A stretch of DNA of 64,000 nt from Liolophura sinensis (taxonomy: Eukaryota; Mollusca; Polyplacophora; Chitonida; Chitonidae): the NCBI RefSeq assembly GCF_032854445.1, contig NC_088307.1:12784017-12848016 (forward strand), in the 5' to 3' direction. Position numbers and translations under genes: made by a program. Positions 24,701-35,965 of the stretch are shown piece by piece. Position 1 is the first letter of the stretch. Each line of letters starts with the position of its first letter. The notes beneath the pieces were generated by a model. It was not told the origin of the DNA. It searched no databases and was given only the letters and a program-made list of their open reading frames with translations.

Positions 24701-25402
24701 CGAGGAGGACGGTGATTAATTTACCTTTCTGCAGGTGTAAAGTACAACATCCATGAGGAGTACTTTGGCTAGTTTACTTTCCTATAGGGATAAGATACGA
24801 CATCCTCGAGGAGGACGGTGGATGCTTTACCTTCATATAGTTATAAAGTACAACTTCCACGAGGAGGACGGTGGCTAATTTACCTGCCTATAGGTATAAA
24901 GTACAACATCCACAAAGAGGACGGTGGTTAATTTACATCCCTACATGTATAAAGTACAACATCCACGAGGAGGACGGTGGCTAATTTACCTTCCTGCAGG
25001 TATAAAGTACAAAATCGACGAGGAGGACGGTGGCTAATTTATGTTCCTGCAGGTATAAAGTACAACATCCACGAGGCTATAGCTATAAAGTACAACATCC
25101 ACGAGGAGGACAGTGGCTAATTTATCTTCCTATAGGTATAAAGTACAACATCCACGAGGAGGACGGTGGGTAATTTACATCCATATAGGTATAAGGTACC
25201 ACATCTACGAGGAGGACGGTGGCTAATTTACATCCCTATAGGTTTAAAGTACAACATCCATGAGGAGGACGGTGGCTGATTTACCTCCCCGTAGGTATAA
25301 GGTACAACATCCACGAGGAGGACGGTGGCTAATTTACATCCCTATAGGTTTAAAGTACAAAATCCACGAGGAGGACTAATTTACCATCCTTTTTCTCCGC
25401 AG
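21740..25402 (+). repeat. 53-bp tandem array A
   Basis: About 69 units of 53 bp. The core reads TACAACATCCACGAGGAGGA followed by CGGTGGCTAATTTACC, then a pyrimidine tract and TGCAGGTATAAAG. Variant units (for example those with GGATGCTTTACC at about 22857, 23120, 23486, 23812, 24235 and 24827) recur every 12-14 units, showing higher-order amplification. All open frames inside (for example 22157-22357) are repeat artefacts, since 53 is not divisible by three. The same repeat in reverse orientation forms array B. Confidence 0.97.
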
Positions 25403-25495
25403 ATGGGAAAAGCCCAACACGAACGAGGACAAACCGAGTTTGCCTTTCTCTACATGTACGTTGATGAGAAATTTTCACAGAGCCTTAGAATATAA
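25403..25495 (+). other. possible terminal exon directly after array A
   Basis: The last array unit ends in a strong 3' splice site-like sequence (CCTTTTTCTCCGCAG). It is followed by a 30-codon open stretch beginning ATGGGAAAAGCC and ending in TAA at 25493-25495, with AATAAA about 55 nt later near 25549. The start of this stretch resembles the part of each repeat unit that follows its own CAG. No upstream partner exon was found, so it may be fortuitous. Confidence 0.25.
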
Positions 25496-25814
25496 TCCTC
25501 GAATCATCCAATATGAGAAATCCAGTGACCACCAATTCCGGACAGTTGAATAAAAAAGTCAACAACCACATTCTAGTTTAAATATATGTATTTTAAGGAG
25601 CCCTGTCGTAGTGCCATAACCCACCGCCCATGGAGAGTTTGCCAACAGAAACTCTAATTCAACAAGTTCCTTTCCCTAAAAATGGTTACAGCATTGTATT
25701 CATCCGGTTTGCAAAAACCTTTACAGAAAAACTATTATAAACTGAAGAACGCTTTACTGAGATGTACGGATAAAAGTTGTGTTTCATTACATATGCTGCA
25801 GTACCCTAGGCAAG

Positions 25815-25820
25815 TTTATT
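25815..25820 (-). terminator. candidate poly(A) signal of the seven-exon gene
   Basis: AATAAA on the minus strand, about 203 nt downstream of the stop at 26023-26025. It lies about 410 bp inside the inner edge of array A. Confidence 0.5.
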
Positions 25821-26022
25821 AGTGTATTAACTCTCTTGTACATTCTAAGATTCTATACATGTGTAAGTGAAGCAATGAATGGTATGGAGGTGGAATGGAA
25901 AATACATTACAGGTGTAGGCTATATGTACAAGGCATATAGCCATGATACAATGATAACAATGATATAAAATACACATTGTCAACTCATCAGTCATCTATT
26001 ATTTACACACACAGCATGCCAT

Positions 26023-29000
26023 TTACGACTCGGTACTGCTGATTAAGCGGTGTGCTCTTAATTGTTCACTTCTTTTAAGTGCCGTGTGTAACGATGAATG
26101 TTCAGTTTGACAGCATCTTCGTCTTGCGTCTGGTAAAGATATGTGCAGTTTGTTGGATACAAGCAGTGCGACTACATCCCGAACCAAAGCTTCCTTACAT
26201 CTCCTATTCCTGACTGTCCCTTCGTACCTACAAAGAAAAAAATGTGAACAGAATGCAATCCTGTTAAAGGCTTCCTATTTCATTTGTAAAAGACTGAAAT
26301 CTGGAAATGTATATATATTGCTACTAATTAAACATATATGCCTGCACACTTTTTAGCAAGTCATGCGCGGAACAAAATTATGAAATTATAATGATAAATA
26401 ATTAAACACACATCTACATGTAAATGACTACTTGATGACCGCAATATTCTTAGTTACTTTCCTCCTTTTTATGGCTTTAGCCTTGTCAAATGTTTATACA
26501 CATTTGAACTGTCTGTATATAGATAACTTGAAAGCTGGAAAGCCATTCCGATACTACTCCATTCATAACTGGAGCCAAAATAGCCATATCTAATTATACC
26601 AAAAAATAAAAACAGACAGATAAAACACAAGGTAAATACAAACCCATCCACATTTAAAATCTTCTGAATTCGCTCGGTTCCTGGTAGCTGGACTAGCTTG
26701 TGTACAAATCCAGATGTGGCGGGGCGCCTGAAGCAATGTTTCACACAAGAATATAATCACACAGTGAAAGATAATCATGGCCTATTTCCAATGCACATAT
26801 ACAGACAAGGTATACAAAAGCATATGCAGATTGTTTCGCATAATTTAATCACGCTCCATGTAAGCAGCAATGAATCCTTCACTTTCTTCTTCACTCTTGG
26901 ACCAAAATAAGTTGTGACAACAAACAAACAGAACATCCCAGATCTGTACTGTAACAAAAAACCCTTATAGGCATGATTATTTGAAACGTGCATGGAGAAG
27001 ACCGGGATTACTGGCAACCACCCTACCTACATGTACCTATACGTACCGTTTGTCCCTAAGCTTCCATTTGAAGAACTTTTTTTCCACATAGGCTTCGAGA
27101 TATGTATAAGCCTAAAAGAGAAAATCTTATTAAGTACCATACGCATACCCATTCGAAATAACACCCAAAATGGCCATAATTTACTCACAAAACATTTACA
27201 AAATTCCAAAGTCTCGCAGCGTTGTTTTTGGTACGTAAAACATATATAAATATAGTAACACGGCTTTTTCCATACAAAGGGTATTTTCAGTACATATACA
27301 TCAAGCTAAGCGAAAAAGTCAATATCAATTTATAAACAATTTATACACCGAAATCACACTTTTACGTACCAAGTCCAAGACATAACCGAAACCAAAGCCC
27401 TTTAGAAATTCCCTTCTCGGATTTGTCAAGAAAACCTCCAGCTCAGAGCTCTCGGACCTAGATAAACACATAATCATGTATACAGTTGTACGAGGAAGGG
27501 GTTAGGAGAAGCTATCAATATAACATAGTGAAACACTCTGTATACAGTTGTACGAGGAAGGGGTTAGGAGAAGCTATCAATATAACACAGTGAAACACTC
27601 TAAAACACTAGTTTTAGATACATAATAATATATCCCGGGCGATGAAGTGCATGAGGATCTTTATGAAATCACATGCTACCATCAAGTGTGGCTGTATGAT
27701 GTGAAAAAATACATTAAACTGTATGTCATGTAACAAATTAATTATTTGTATCGCAGCAACTATTCTTCAAATAGCAGCGAAATCTTTCGAGTTTGTGTGA
27801 TATGAATGTACAGTGGTGCTGCACGCCACTATAGAAGAATAGGGAAAGACAGAAATGATCATATGTTTAAAACTACTGTATATAGTCAAATACAAGGGTC
27901 AATTAAATACACTGTGTCTGTAAATTATAATTGCGCAGAAAAATGTGTAGGTATTCCTAAGCTAATTGTTGTTCACACCAGTCACTGTGCGAAACTCCAG
28001 AATGCGCCTACACATATGAGGAAATATAGAAAAATATGTAAAAGACAAAGAAAATAAATCAAGTGTACAGATTTCAGCTATACATACCACTTTGAACCTC
28101 TGTCTGTCAACAAGCCTTCCACATACTGGTCGATCACATCAACCTGAAATATCAACATTATGCGGCATATATATATACAACCCAAACATTGTGTTTAAGT
28201 TGGTTAAAAATCCAAAAATTGTCAGACACAGTTTAATGGTATTTTTCTACTGATGCTGAATACTTGAGGCTCAGACCCACCTGTTATTTCTAAACATTTT
28301 GAGTATATGCCTCAATGTCACCTGGGGCCTTCATGGCTCAGTCGGTTAGCGCGCTAGCGCAGCGTAATGACCTAGGAGTCTCTCACCAATGCGGTCGCTG
28401 TGAGTTCAAGTCCAGCTCATGCTGGCTTCCTCTCCGGCCGTACGTGGGAAGGTCTGCCAGCAACCTGCGGATGGTCGTGGGTTTCTCCCGGGCTCTGTCC
28501 GGTTTCCTCCCACCATAATGCTGGCCGCCGTCGTATAAGTGAAATATTCTTGAGTACGGCGTAAAACACCAATCAAATAAACAAATCAATGTCACCTGCA
28601 TGACAACTGCTCCCTTATCCATACTTGTGAAATGACATCAGATACACAAATAAACATGTTGGAATCCTGCTCCTCATTGTTGAGTTCCTCGTCCGCAAAT
28701 GGAATAATCCTGGACACTTGTAAGTCTTCTGACGAAAACCTACAGAAATCAAGACATCACAAAAGTTGTATCTTTCTTGAAAACATACGAGAAATGACTG
28801 CAACACTTATCAAAATCGACGCCCACATCGTTACACATTCTAAAGCAAAACGTATCGGAAAGAATGTGTTCAAGACAAAGACCTTAACCCTAAGACAGAC
28901 ATGCAACAATGTTCAGTCATGCCCAGCATTTGTCGCCCCAAGCACCACAATGCAGATATACACGAGTATAATATTCAATTCAGATTTGAAATGCATTTCC

Positions 29001-30502
29001 TTAATTAGTGTTCTCTTTGCGAATAATTATCCTTCAACATGACGTGCAATGGAAATGCCGTGAAGAACTGTGTTCAGTTAGATGGCAAAGAACGGCACTT
29101 TTACCTACAAAAATAAACACGTCTTTTGAACATTGTGATAATTTAGTTATTTATTTCAATGGTGTTTTACGCCTCAAAAACAGCTCAATTTACAGCCCAT
29201 GTGATGGCGGTCAATTTTATGGACATATGTGCATGGACTGTAATATATAGCGCAGACTTAAAGCCTAATTAGATTGCTCGCACAGTGAAGCCTTTGGAAA
29301 GAAGTTTAAACCCGTGCAGAGCTGATCCAATTTCTTGTGTGAATATATACAGTGTAATTTGACAAATAGATTATGAATCTGGCTTTGCTTTTGTTCTAGC
29401 TTAAAAAGTTTGACCACAATTTACCTACTGTTCATGCATTAGGCATAAATAGCTAACCACGAATGTGGCTTTGTTTTGGTTCTAAAGAAGTTTTCGCTTT
29501 TAGGCACACTTTATTCTGATTTTTGAGACACGATGCGAAAAGCAGTAATGGTGCAATGCTGAAAGTTGGTCAGCAGGACAAATTGTGCTCTTCTCTCGTA
29601 TCAAATTATTACAGATGAATAGTTTTCCAGTGATTGGCATTAAAATTTTTGCCACCGTTCATGCATTATGTAAGAAAAACATCTGTTGGCTTTCGAGTTA
29701 CGGTTAGCGCAGCGGGAGCGTTCTTTACATTGTGTGGTATTAAAACATACACGCCAAATGACTAATCTGTTGGTCTAATAGAGAGAATATGTACACAAAC
29801 ACTACACAACTACTATTCACATGAGGCCATTGAGTAGAAGTTCTATTGCAGGCATAGATGATCTGATCTCTTTGTGTTAGTTATTTTTTCCCTTGCAAAT
29901 TAGACACTTGCATTTGCCCGACCGGAAGTTGATGGCATCTTTTTGTTTTACATCCATCTCCGGGGCCAATCACGAAAATAAGATCTGTAAGTTTAGATTT
30001 GCTTTGATACCTTTTTTACTCTGCCTCATCAGTGGAAGAATATTTTAAATTGGCGTCACCTACAGAGCCGATAAATCTGCATATACGTCTGGATGACCAC
30101 TAGGGGTATACATTTCGAAAAAAGATGTAGAAAAATAATTTAAGAACATATCATCTCATTGACAGGGAATGTATCTATTTTTTTAACATGAAAAGTTAAT
30201 CAAAAAGCTCGCCTATCATATAAAGCCGCAGACGATAACTATATATGTACACAGTATTTTAGATGAATGAAACGTATTGATGCTTAATTTTACGTACCGT
30301 TTTGTCCCTCAACTCGTGCTTTCCAGTGTACAGCTCTCAAATGGTTCTCTACTTTCTTCTTCCTTGTTGGCTTGAACTTTGACGGTGGACATAACGTACA
30401 ATGGAATGAAATATAGTCTCCTTTACAACAATCCTTGCAACTTTTTACACAACTTAACAATTCATCCACAGACTGAATCACGACAGGTTGGTGTGCTGTC
30501 AT
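26023..30502 (-). CDS. unrecognised protein with an N-terminal C2H2-like finger, seven exons
   Basis: I assembled seven exons with GT-AG borders and matching phases: 30502-30298, 28728-28625, 28143-28088, 27457-27370, 27111-27047, 26727-26644, 26227-26023 (205, 104, 56, 88, 65, 84 and 205 nt). They total 807 nt and 268 residues. Residues 35-59 form C-x2-C-x15-H-x4-H inside a basic stretch (KPTRKKK), an atypical C2H2/BED-like zinc site. Four more cysteines (18, 22, 25, 26) precede it. The middle is acidic (FADEELNNEEQ). Later parts are basic and aromatic (AYVEKKFFKWKLRDK) and end in an Arg/Cys-rich tail. The frame is closed upstream by a TAG, and a TATA box lies about 50 nt before the ATG. Three of the six donors are GTACGT. 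An alternative terminal exon at 26893-26845 would give a 188-residue form. A nuclear, nucleic-acid-binding role is only inferred from the finger. The gene sits between the two inverted 53-bp arrays. Confidence 0.75.
26845..26893 (-). other. possible alternative terminal exon
   Basis: It follows an AG (TTTTGGTCCAAGAG), is in phase with the donor at 27047, and codes for 15 acidic residues before TAA. No donor within it is in phase with the next exon at 26727, so it can only be terminal. The acceptor has a weak pyrimidine tract and no AATAAA is seen in the next 400 nt (only ATTAAA overlapping the stop). Confidence 0.3.
27477..27600. repeat. 62-bp tandem duplication in intron
   Basis: Two consecutive 62-bp copies starting TGTATACAGTTGTACGAGG differ at one visible position. 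They sit immediately upstream (gene sense) of the exon at 27457-27370, starting about 20 nt from its acceptor. Confidence 0.95.
28323..28588 (+). mobile_element. S1 SINE, full-length reference copy
   Basis: GGGGCCTTCATGGCTCAGTC begins a tRNA-like head. Its A box lies in TGGCTCAGTCGGTTAGCGCG and its B box in GTGAGTTCAAGTCC. A conserved core (CTCTCCGGCCGTACGTGGGA) follows, then TATTCTTGAGTACGGCG, AACACCAATCAAATAAA and an A-rich end. No target-site duplication was clear by eye. It lies in an intron of the seven-exon gene, antisense to it. Confidence 0.93.
29140..29225 (-). mobile_element. S1 SINE tail fragment
   Basis: On the minus strand it shows the AACACCATT and AAAT-tail end of S1 with a disrupted core. 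It lies in the first intron of the seven-exon gene. Confidence 0.6.
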
Positions 30503-30549
30503 TGTTACATTGAGGCGTCCAGAAATAAACTCGTCGGAAAAGTGGAAAG

Positions 30550-30561
30550 CTTTTATAAAAG
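30550..30561 (-). promoter_or_regulatory. TATA box of the seven-exon gene
   Basis: CTTTTATAAAAG is a strong, palindromic TATA element about 50 nt upstream of the ATG at 30502. Transcription would then start near 30525, with a 5' UTR of about 20 nt. This supports 30502-30298 as the first exon. Confidence 0.6.
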
Positions 30562-32724
30562 CTGTGTACTACATTAGCCAAACTGCAAAGCTAACAAGTC
30601 ACCCTGAGATAGTATTACTTCAGCAGACATGCGATGGGAAACTGTGTTTACAAACACACCGCCACCTCGGCTTTCCACGGTCCAGACACACGAAAGTTAC
30701 CCATAAATTTGTTTTGTTTAGACATTGTGGCAAGTGATGCACGGAGGTATAAAAGTGTAGAAAGAGCAGGCCTATATACTGAATGTTCTTAGAAACTCCA
30801 CGTTTTTAACTTTAAAATCATTTATACCTCATCAACATCGAGTTTTTCCAAATATCGTATTGTTTTGGCGTCCGAAAAACATAAACAAACTCGTACATGA
30901 TAGAACTCGTTAATTTTTCTGGAAATAACTCTCCACCGTCGAATTCCAAGTAAATTGGGATTAGGAGACATGAAGATCATTCATGTGAGACAACATGTCC
31001 ATATGAACAAAATAAAATAGTCCTACTTAATTTCTAAGATGAAGATATTGGTCCGAAGTACATTTTAAATTCTTCAACCATAACAAAAGTTATCACAACA
31101 CTGCAGATATGACTTTCCAGCACTATAGTAGGCCCAATGTGCTAGGTAGTACAAATGAAATGGTATTTGCTTGACATACTTCCTTTTCAGCCATTTCATG
31201 AGGATTTCATTCATTGTATGAATAAAATCAAAGCGCTATTCAAAAAGCCCGACCCCAATTCATATTGTATTATACATGGATCTTCTGCTGCTTGGTTGTC
31301 GGGCAGGGAAAGGCAAATTTTAATGCGAATTGAGTTACATAATTACATTGACGGTATATTTACATACACCTGTATTGTTGCATTCTTTTGCCTGTACACA
31401 TATTTGTTAAGAAATATTTTGTGATGTGTGGATTTTTATGATTCTGATCATTTTTATTTTTTAAAACTTAATAATAGTAGTAATAAATGCATCTTGCTTA
31501 GGTCAAAGAAAACAATTCTGGGTATGAGAAAGTTATAGCTGACAGATTTCCTTGACAAGGAGATAAGTCTGAATTCCTTTTTAAGTCTGAGGACTATAAT
31601 GTCTTTCTAAAAATTCCACCGTGGTTTGCTGGGCTAGGATGTTATATACATTACGTTGTGAATAAACAAACCATGTGTCCTAAGGAGAGGATGGCGTTAA
31701 ACAATAATCAAATAAATAAATACATAAATAAAGCGAGTAACTTTATGGTAGCGCGACATATGAAAACCCTATAAGATGGAGACGCCTAATTTAGTTTCAA
31801 GTTAAATGTTTTCACTTAGAGAATTCAGGAGCAATAAAGCGGGCGATCACTTGTCCACCAGTGAAATCTGATATATGTGGATGTAAGCTTCTGCGGTATA
31901 ACAAAATAAACTCGGTCATGCATGAAAGTCAGAGGTCAGACACACAGAATTTAGACGCTTGAATCTTTCTCTGCCATAAGAGGAAGTAATGTGTGGGGTG
32001 TGTTAAGAAGCAAACTCTGAAAACCTTACTTGATATCTTTGGCAAAATAAGCTTTCTTAAATATTCAATGTTTTTCGCACTTTACAAATTATGGTCTCAA
32101 GCTACATATGTGTATTTTTGGGGTTATAAATAAGGCTATACAACAGCAGCAAACACCTTGTTTGTCCTTATCAAGGAACTGAGCGTAACAATTCGCCAGG
32201 CTTTATATCTCTGCAAGTTTTTACATACTAATTAAATGGCCATTGAACGTTAATTGACAACAAGAGCGCTGTGAACAGCTATGCACAGGCAGAGATCAAA
32301 AGGGATTACAACATTAAGCGTCAGAAGTTTACTGTACACAGAATAAAGCAATAATAATAATCATGTACATAAACATATAACATTTCTAAGTAACAATAAA
32401 CAACCTATGGTTAATTACCACACAAGTGTGATCAGGCTGGCGAAGAGCTATTGTATAACTTATAGGACTTCCATTCAAATCGGGCTAATACTTAGTTTTA
32501 AAAAAGTTTCCTAAACATGTAACAAACCCTGGTATCCATCACCTTACATACATACGTATACATTATATGTTATATATATTTCTCAGAAATAAACAAGGCA
32601 ACAGTCCTCCGCATATAGATTTTAGCTGTACCAAAACGACATATAACTTATCTATTGTCCTCATAAGTGTGTGTCAATCAATCAGTTAAATCTTTATTAG
32701 AAGTTAATTTGGTAATCATCAATG
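30562..32724. other. no gene seen
   Basis: AT-rich DNA between the seven-exon gene and array B. The frame at 31155-31424 has no motif. A short run of AATA units near 31710-31730 may be a SINE tail remnant. Immediately before array B, on the minus strand, a CTTCAG is followed by a short open stretch that resembles a diverged repeat unit and ends near TAATAAAG. Confidence 0.5.
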
Positions 32725-35690
32725 TTGTACTGCATACCTGAAGGATGGAAAACTTTATACCTATAAAGGTTGAACTTTATACCTATAGGAAGGTAAATCA
32801 GCCACCGTCCTTCTCATGGATGTTGTACTCTATAGCTATTAGAAGGTAAACTGGTCACCGTCCTCCTCGTGGATGTTGAATTTTATACATGTAGAAAGGT
32901 TAATTAGCCACTCTCCTTCTCGTGGATGTTGTACTTTATACCTATAGGAAGATAAATTTTCCACCGTCCTCCTCGTGGATGTGGTACCTTATTCGTATGG
33001 GAAAGCAACTTAACCACCGTCTTTCTCATGGATGTTGTACTTTATACCAGTAGCAATGATGTAAATTAGCCACCGTCCTCCTCATGGATGTTGTACCTCA
33101 TTCTTACATGGAGGTAAGTTAGCCACCGTCCTCCTCGTGGATGTTGTACCTTATATCTACATGGAGGTAAATTAGCCACCGTCCTCCTTATGGATGTTGT
33201 ACTTTATACCAGTAGGAAGGTAAATTAGGCACCGTCCTCCTCGTGGATGTTGTACTTTATACCTATAGGCAGGTAAATTAGCCACCGTCCTCCTCGTGGA
33301 TGTTGTACTTTATACCTATAGAAAGGTAAACTAGTCACCGTCCTCCTCGTGGATGTTGAATTTTATACATGTAGGAAGGTAAATTAGCCACCGTCCTCCT
33401 CGTGGATGTTGTACTTTATACCAGTAGGAAGGTAAACTAGCCACCGTCCTCCTCGTGGATGTTGAACTTTATACCTATAGAAAGGTAAACTAGTCACCGT
33501 CCTCCTCGTAGATGTTGTACTTTATACCTATAGGAAGGTAAATCAGCCACCGTCCTCCTCGTGGATGTTGTACTTTATACCAGTAGAAAGGTAAACTAGT
33601 CACCGTCCTCCTCGTGGATGTTGAACTTTATACCTATAGAAAGGTAAACTAGTCACCGTCCTCCTCGTGGATGTTGTACTTTATACCTATAGGAAGGTAA
33701 ATCAGCCACCGTCCTCCTCGTGGATGTTGTACCTTATACCTATGGGAAAGCAAATTAGCCACCGTCCTCCTCCTGGATGTTGTACCTTATACCTACATGG
33801 AGGTAAATTAGCCACCGTCCTCCTTATGGATGTTGTACTTTATACCTATATGAAGGTAAATTAGCCACCGTCCTCCTCGTGGATGTTGTACTTTATAACT
33901 ATATGAAGGTAAATTAGCCACCGTCCTCATCGTGGATGTTGTACCTTATACCTATGGGAAAGCAAATTAGCCACCGTCCTCATCGTGGATGTTGTACCTT
34001 ATATCTATGGGAAAGCAAATTAGCCACCGTCCTCCTCCTGGATGTTGTACCTTATACCTACATGGAGGTAAATTAGCCACCGTCCTCCTCGTGGATGTTG
34101 TACTTTATACCAGTAGGAAGGTAAATTAGGCAGAGTCCTCCTCGTGGATGTTATACCTGACACCTCCAGAAAGGTAAACTAGCCAACGTTCCCTTCGTGG
34201 ATGTTGTACTTTACACCTGAGGAAAGGTAAATTAGCCACCGTCCTCTTTGTGGATGTTGTACTTTATACCTGCAGGAAGGTAAATTGGCCACCGTCCTCC
34301 TCATGGATGTTGTACTTTATACCTACATGAAGGTAAATTAGCCACCGTCCTCCTCGTGGATGTTGTACTTTATGGCTATAGGAAGGTAAATTAGCCACCG
34401 TCCTCCTCGTGGATGTTGTACTTTATGGCTAAAGGAAGGTAAATTAGCCACCGTCCTGCTCGTGGATGTTGTACTTTATACCTATATGAAGGTAAATAAG
34501 CCACCGTCCACCTCGTGGATGTTGTACCTCATGCTTACATGGAGGTAAGTTAGCCACCGTCCTACTCGTGGATGTTGTACTTTATACCTACATGGAGGTA
34601 AATTAGCCACCGTCCTCCTTATGGATGTTGTACTTTATACCTATATGAAGGTAAATTAGCCACCTTCCTCCTCGTGGATGTTGTACTTTATAACTATATG
34701 AAGGTAAATTAGCCACCGTCCTCATCGTGGATGTTGTACCTTATACCTATGGGAAAGCAAATTAGCCACCGTCCTCCTCGTGGATGTTGTACCTCATGCC
34801 TACATGGAGGTAAGTTAGCCCCCGTCCTCCTCCTGGATGTTGTACCTTATACCTACATGGAGGTAAATTAGCCACCGTCCTCCTCGTGGATGTTGTACTT
34901 TATACCAGTAGGAAGGTAAATTAGGCACAATCCTCCTCGTGGATGTTATACCTGACACCTCCAGAAATGTAAACTAGCCAACGTTCCCTTCGTGGATGTT
35001 GTACTTTACACCTGAGGAAAGGTAAATTAGCCACCGTCCTCTTTGTGGATGTTGTACCTGATACCTGCAGGAAGATAAATTGGCCACCGTCCTCCTCATG
35101 GATGTTGTACTTTATACCTATAGTAAGGTAAATTAGCCTCCGTGTTCTTTGTAGATGTTGTACCTGATACCTGCAGGAAGGTAAACTGGTCACCGTCCTC
35201 CTCATGGATGTTGTACCTTATACCTGCAGGAAGGTAAATTAGCCACCGTCCTCCTCGTGGATGTTGTACTTTATACCTATATGAGGGTAAATTAGCCACC
35301 GTCCTCCTCGTGGATGTTGTACCTTATACCTATATGAAGTTAAATTAGCCACCGTCCTCCTCGTGGATGTTGTACCTGATACCTGCACTAAGGTAAAGTA
35401 GCCACCGTCCTCCTCGTGGAGGTTCTACCTGATACCTATAGGAAGGTAAACTAGCAACCGTCCTCCTCGTGGATGTTGTACTTTATGGCTATAGGAAGGT
35501 AAATTAGCCACCGTCCTCCTCGTGGATGTTGTACTTTATACCTATATGAGGGTAAATTAGCCACCGTCCTCCTCGTCGATGTTGTATCTTATGCCAGTAG
35601 GAAGGTAAATTAGCCACCATCCTCCTCGTGGATGTTATACTTTATACCTATGGGGAGGTGAACTAGGCAAGGTCCTCGTCGTGGATCTTT
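32725..35690 (-). repeat. 53-bp tandem array B (inverted relative to A)
   Basis: About 55 units of the same 53-bp repeat as array A, read on the minus strand. On the plus strand the core is CACCGTCCTCCTCGTGGATG followed by TTGTACTTTATACC. A distinctive variant (GTAAATTAGGCA plus CCAACGTTCCCTTCGTGG) occurs at 34121 and 34916, exactly 795 bp or 15 units apart, so blocks of about 15 units have been duplicated. Frames such as 33667-33864 and 34921-35299 are artefacts. Confidence 0.97.
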
Positions 35691-35832
35691 AATATTTTTT
35701 CTTCAAATTAGTGATGGAGGACTATTAGGTTACTAATTAACAATGACACATTAGTTATGGTCTTCAGGGTTACAGTAATGTCTGTGTTTTCGGATAATAA
35801 GGGGTTTAAAGTGTTGAGAATTTATCTGCTCG

Positions 35833-35864
35833 GCTATAGGCCTATATAAATATACAGGCCTATA
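35833..35864. repeat. short inverted repeat
   Basis: CTATAGGCCTATATA and its near reverse complement TATACAGGCCTATAG lie side by side and can form a hairpin. A related ATAGGCCTGTA motif occurs outside array A near 21671. Confidence 0.7.
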
Positions 35865-35904
35865 GTCTCGTACCTTGCCCAATTATTCGTAAACGAACAA
35901 GTTA

Positions 35905-35965
35905 CTTGTTCCGTTCTGCTCATGGATGTCCGTTCTCCTCGTGGACGTTCTCCTCATGGATGGCG
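35905..35965 (-). repeat. outer echo of the 53-bp repeat, right side
   Basis: Degenerate units reading CATGGATGTCCGTTCTCC and GTGGACGTTCTCC on the plus strand are the reverse-oriented counterpart of 21266-21345. A (CA)n tract follows at about 36001-36018. Confidence 0.7.

Noticed and set aside
21740..25402. CRISPR-like or protein-repeat array
   Set aside because: Units are 53 bp with no spacers, the host is eukaryotic, and 53 is not a multiple of three, so there is no continuous repeat protein.
28632..29042. 136-codon plus-strand frame
   Set aside because: It is antisense to the exon at 28625-28728, which fits the seven-exon gene in phase. The rest has no motif.
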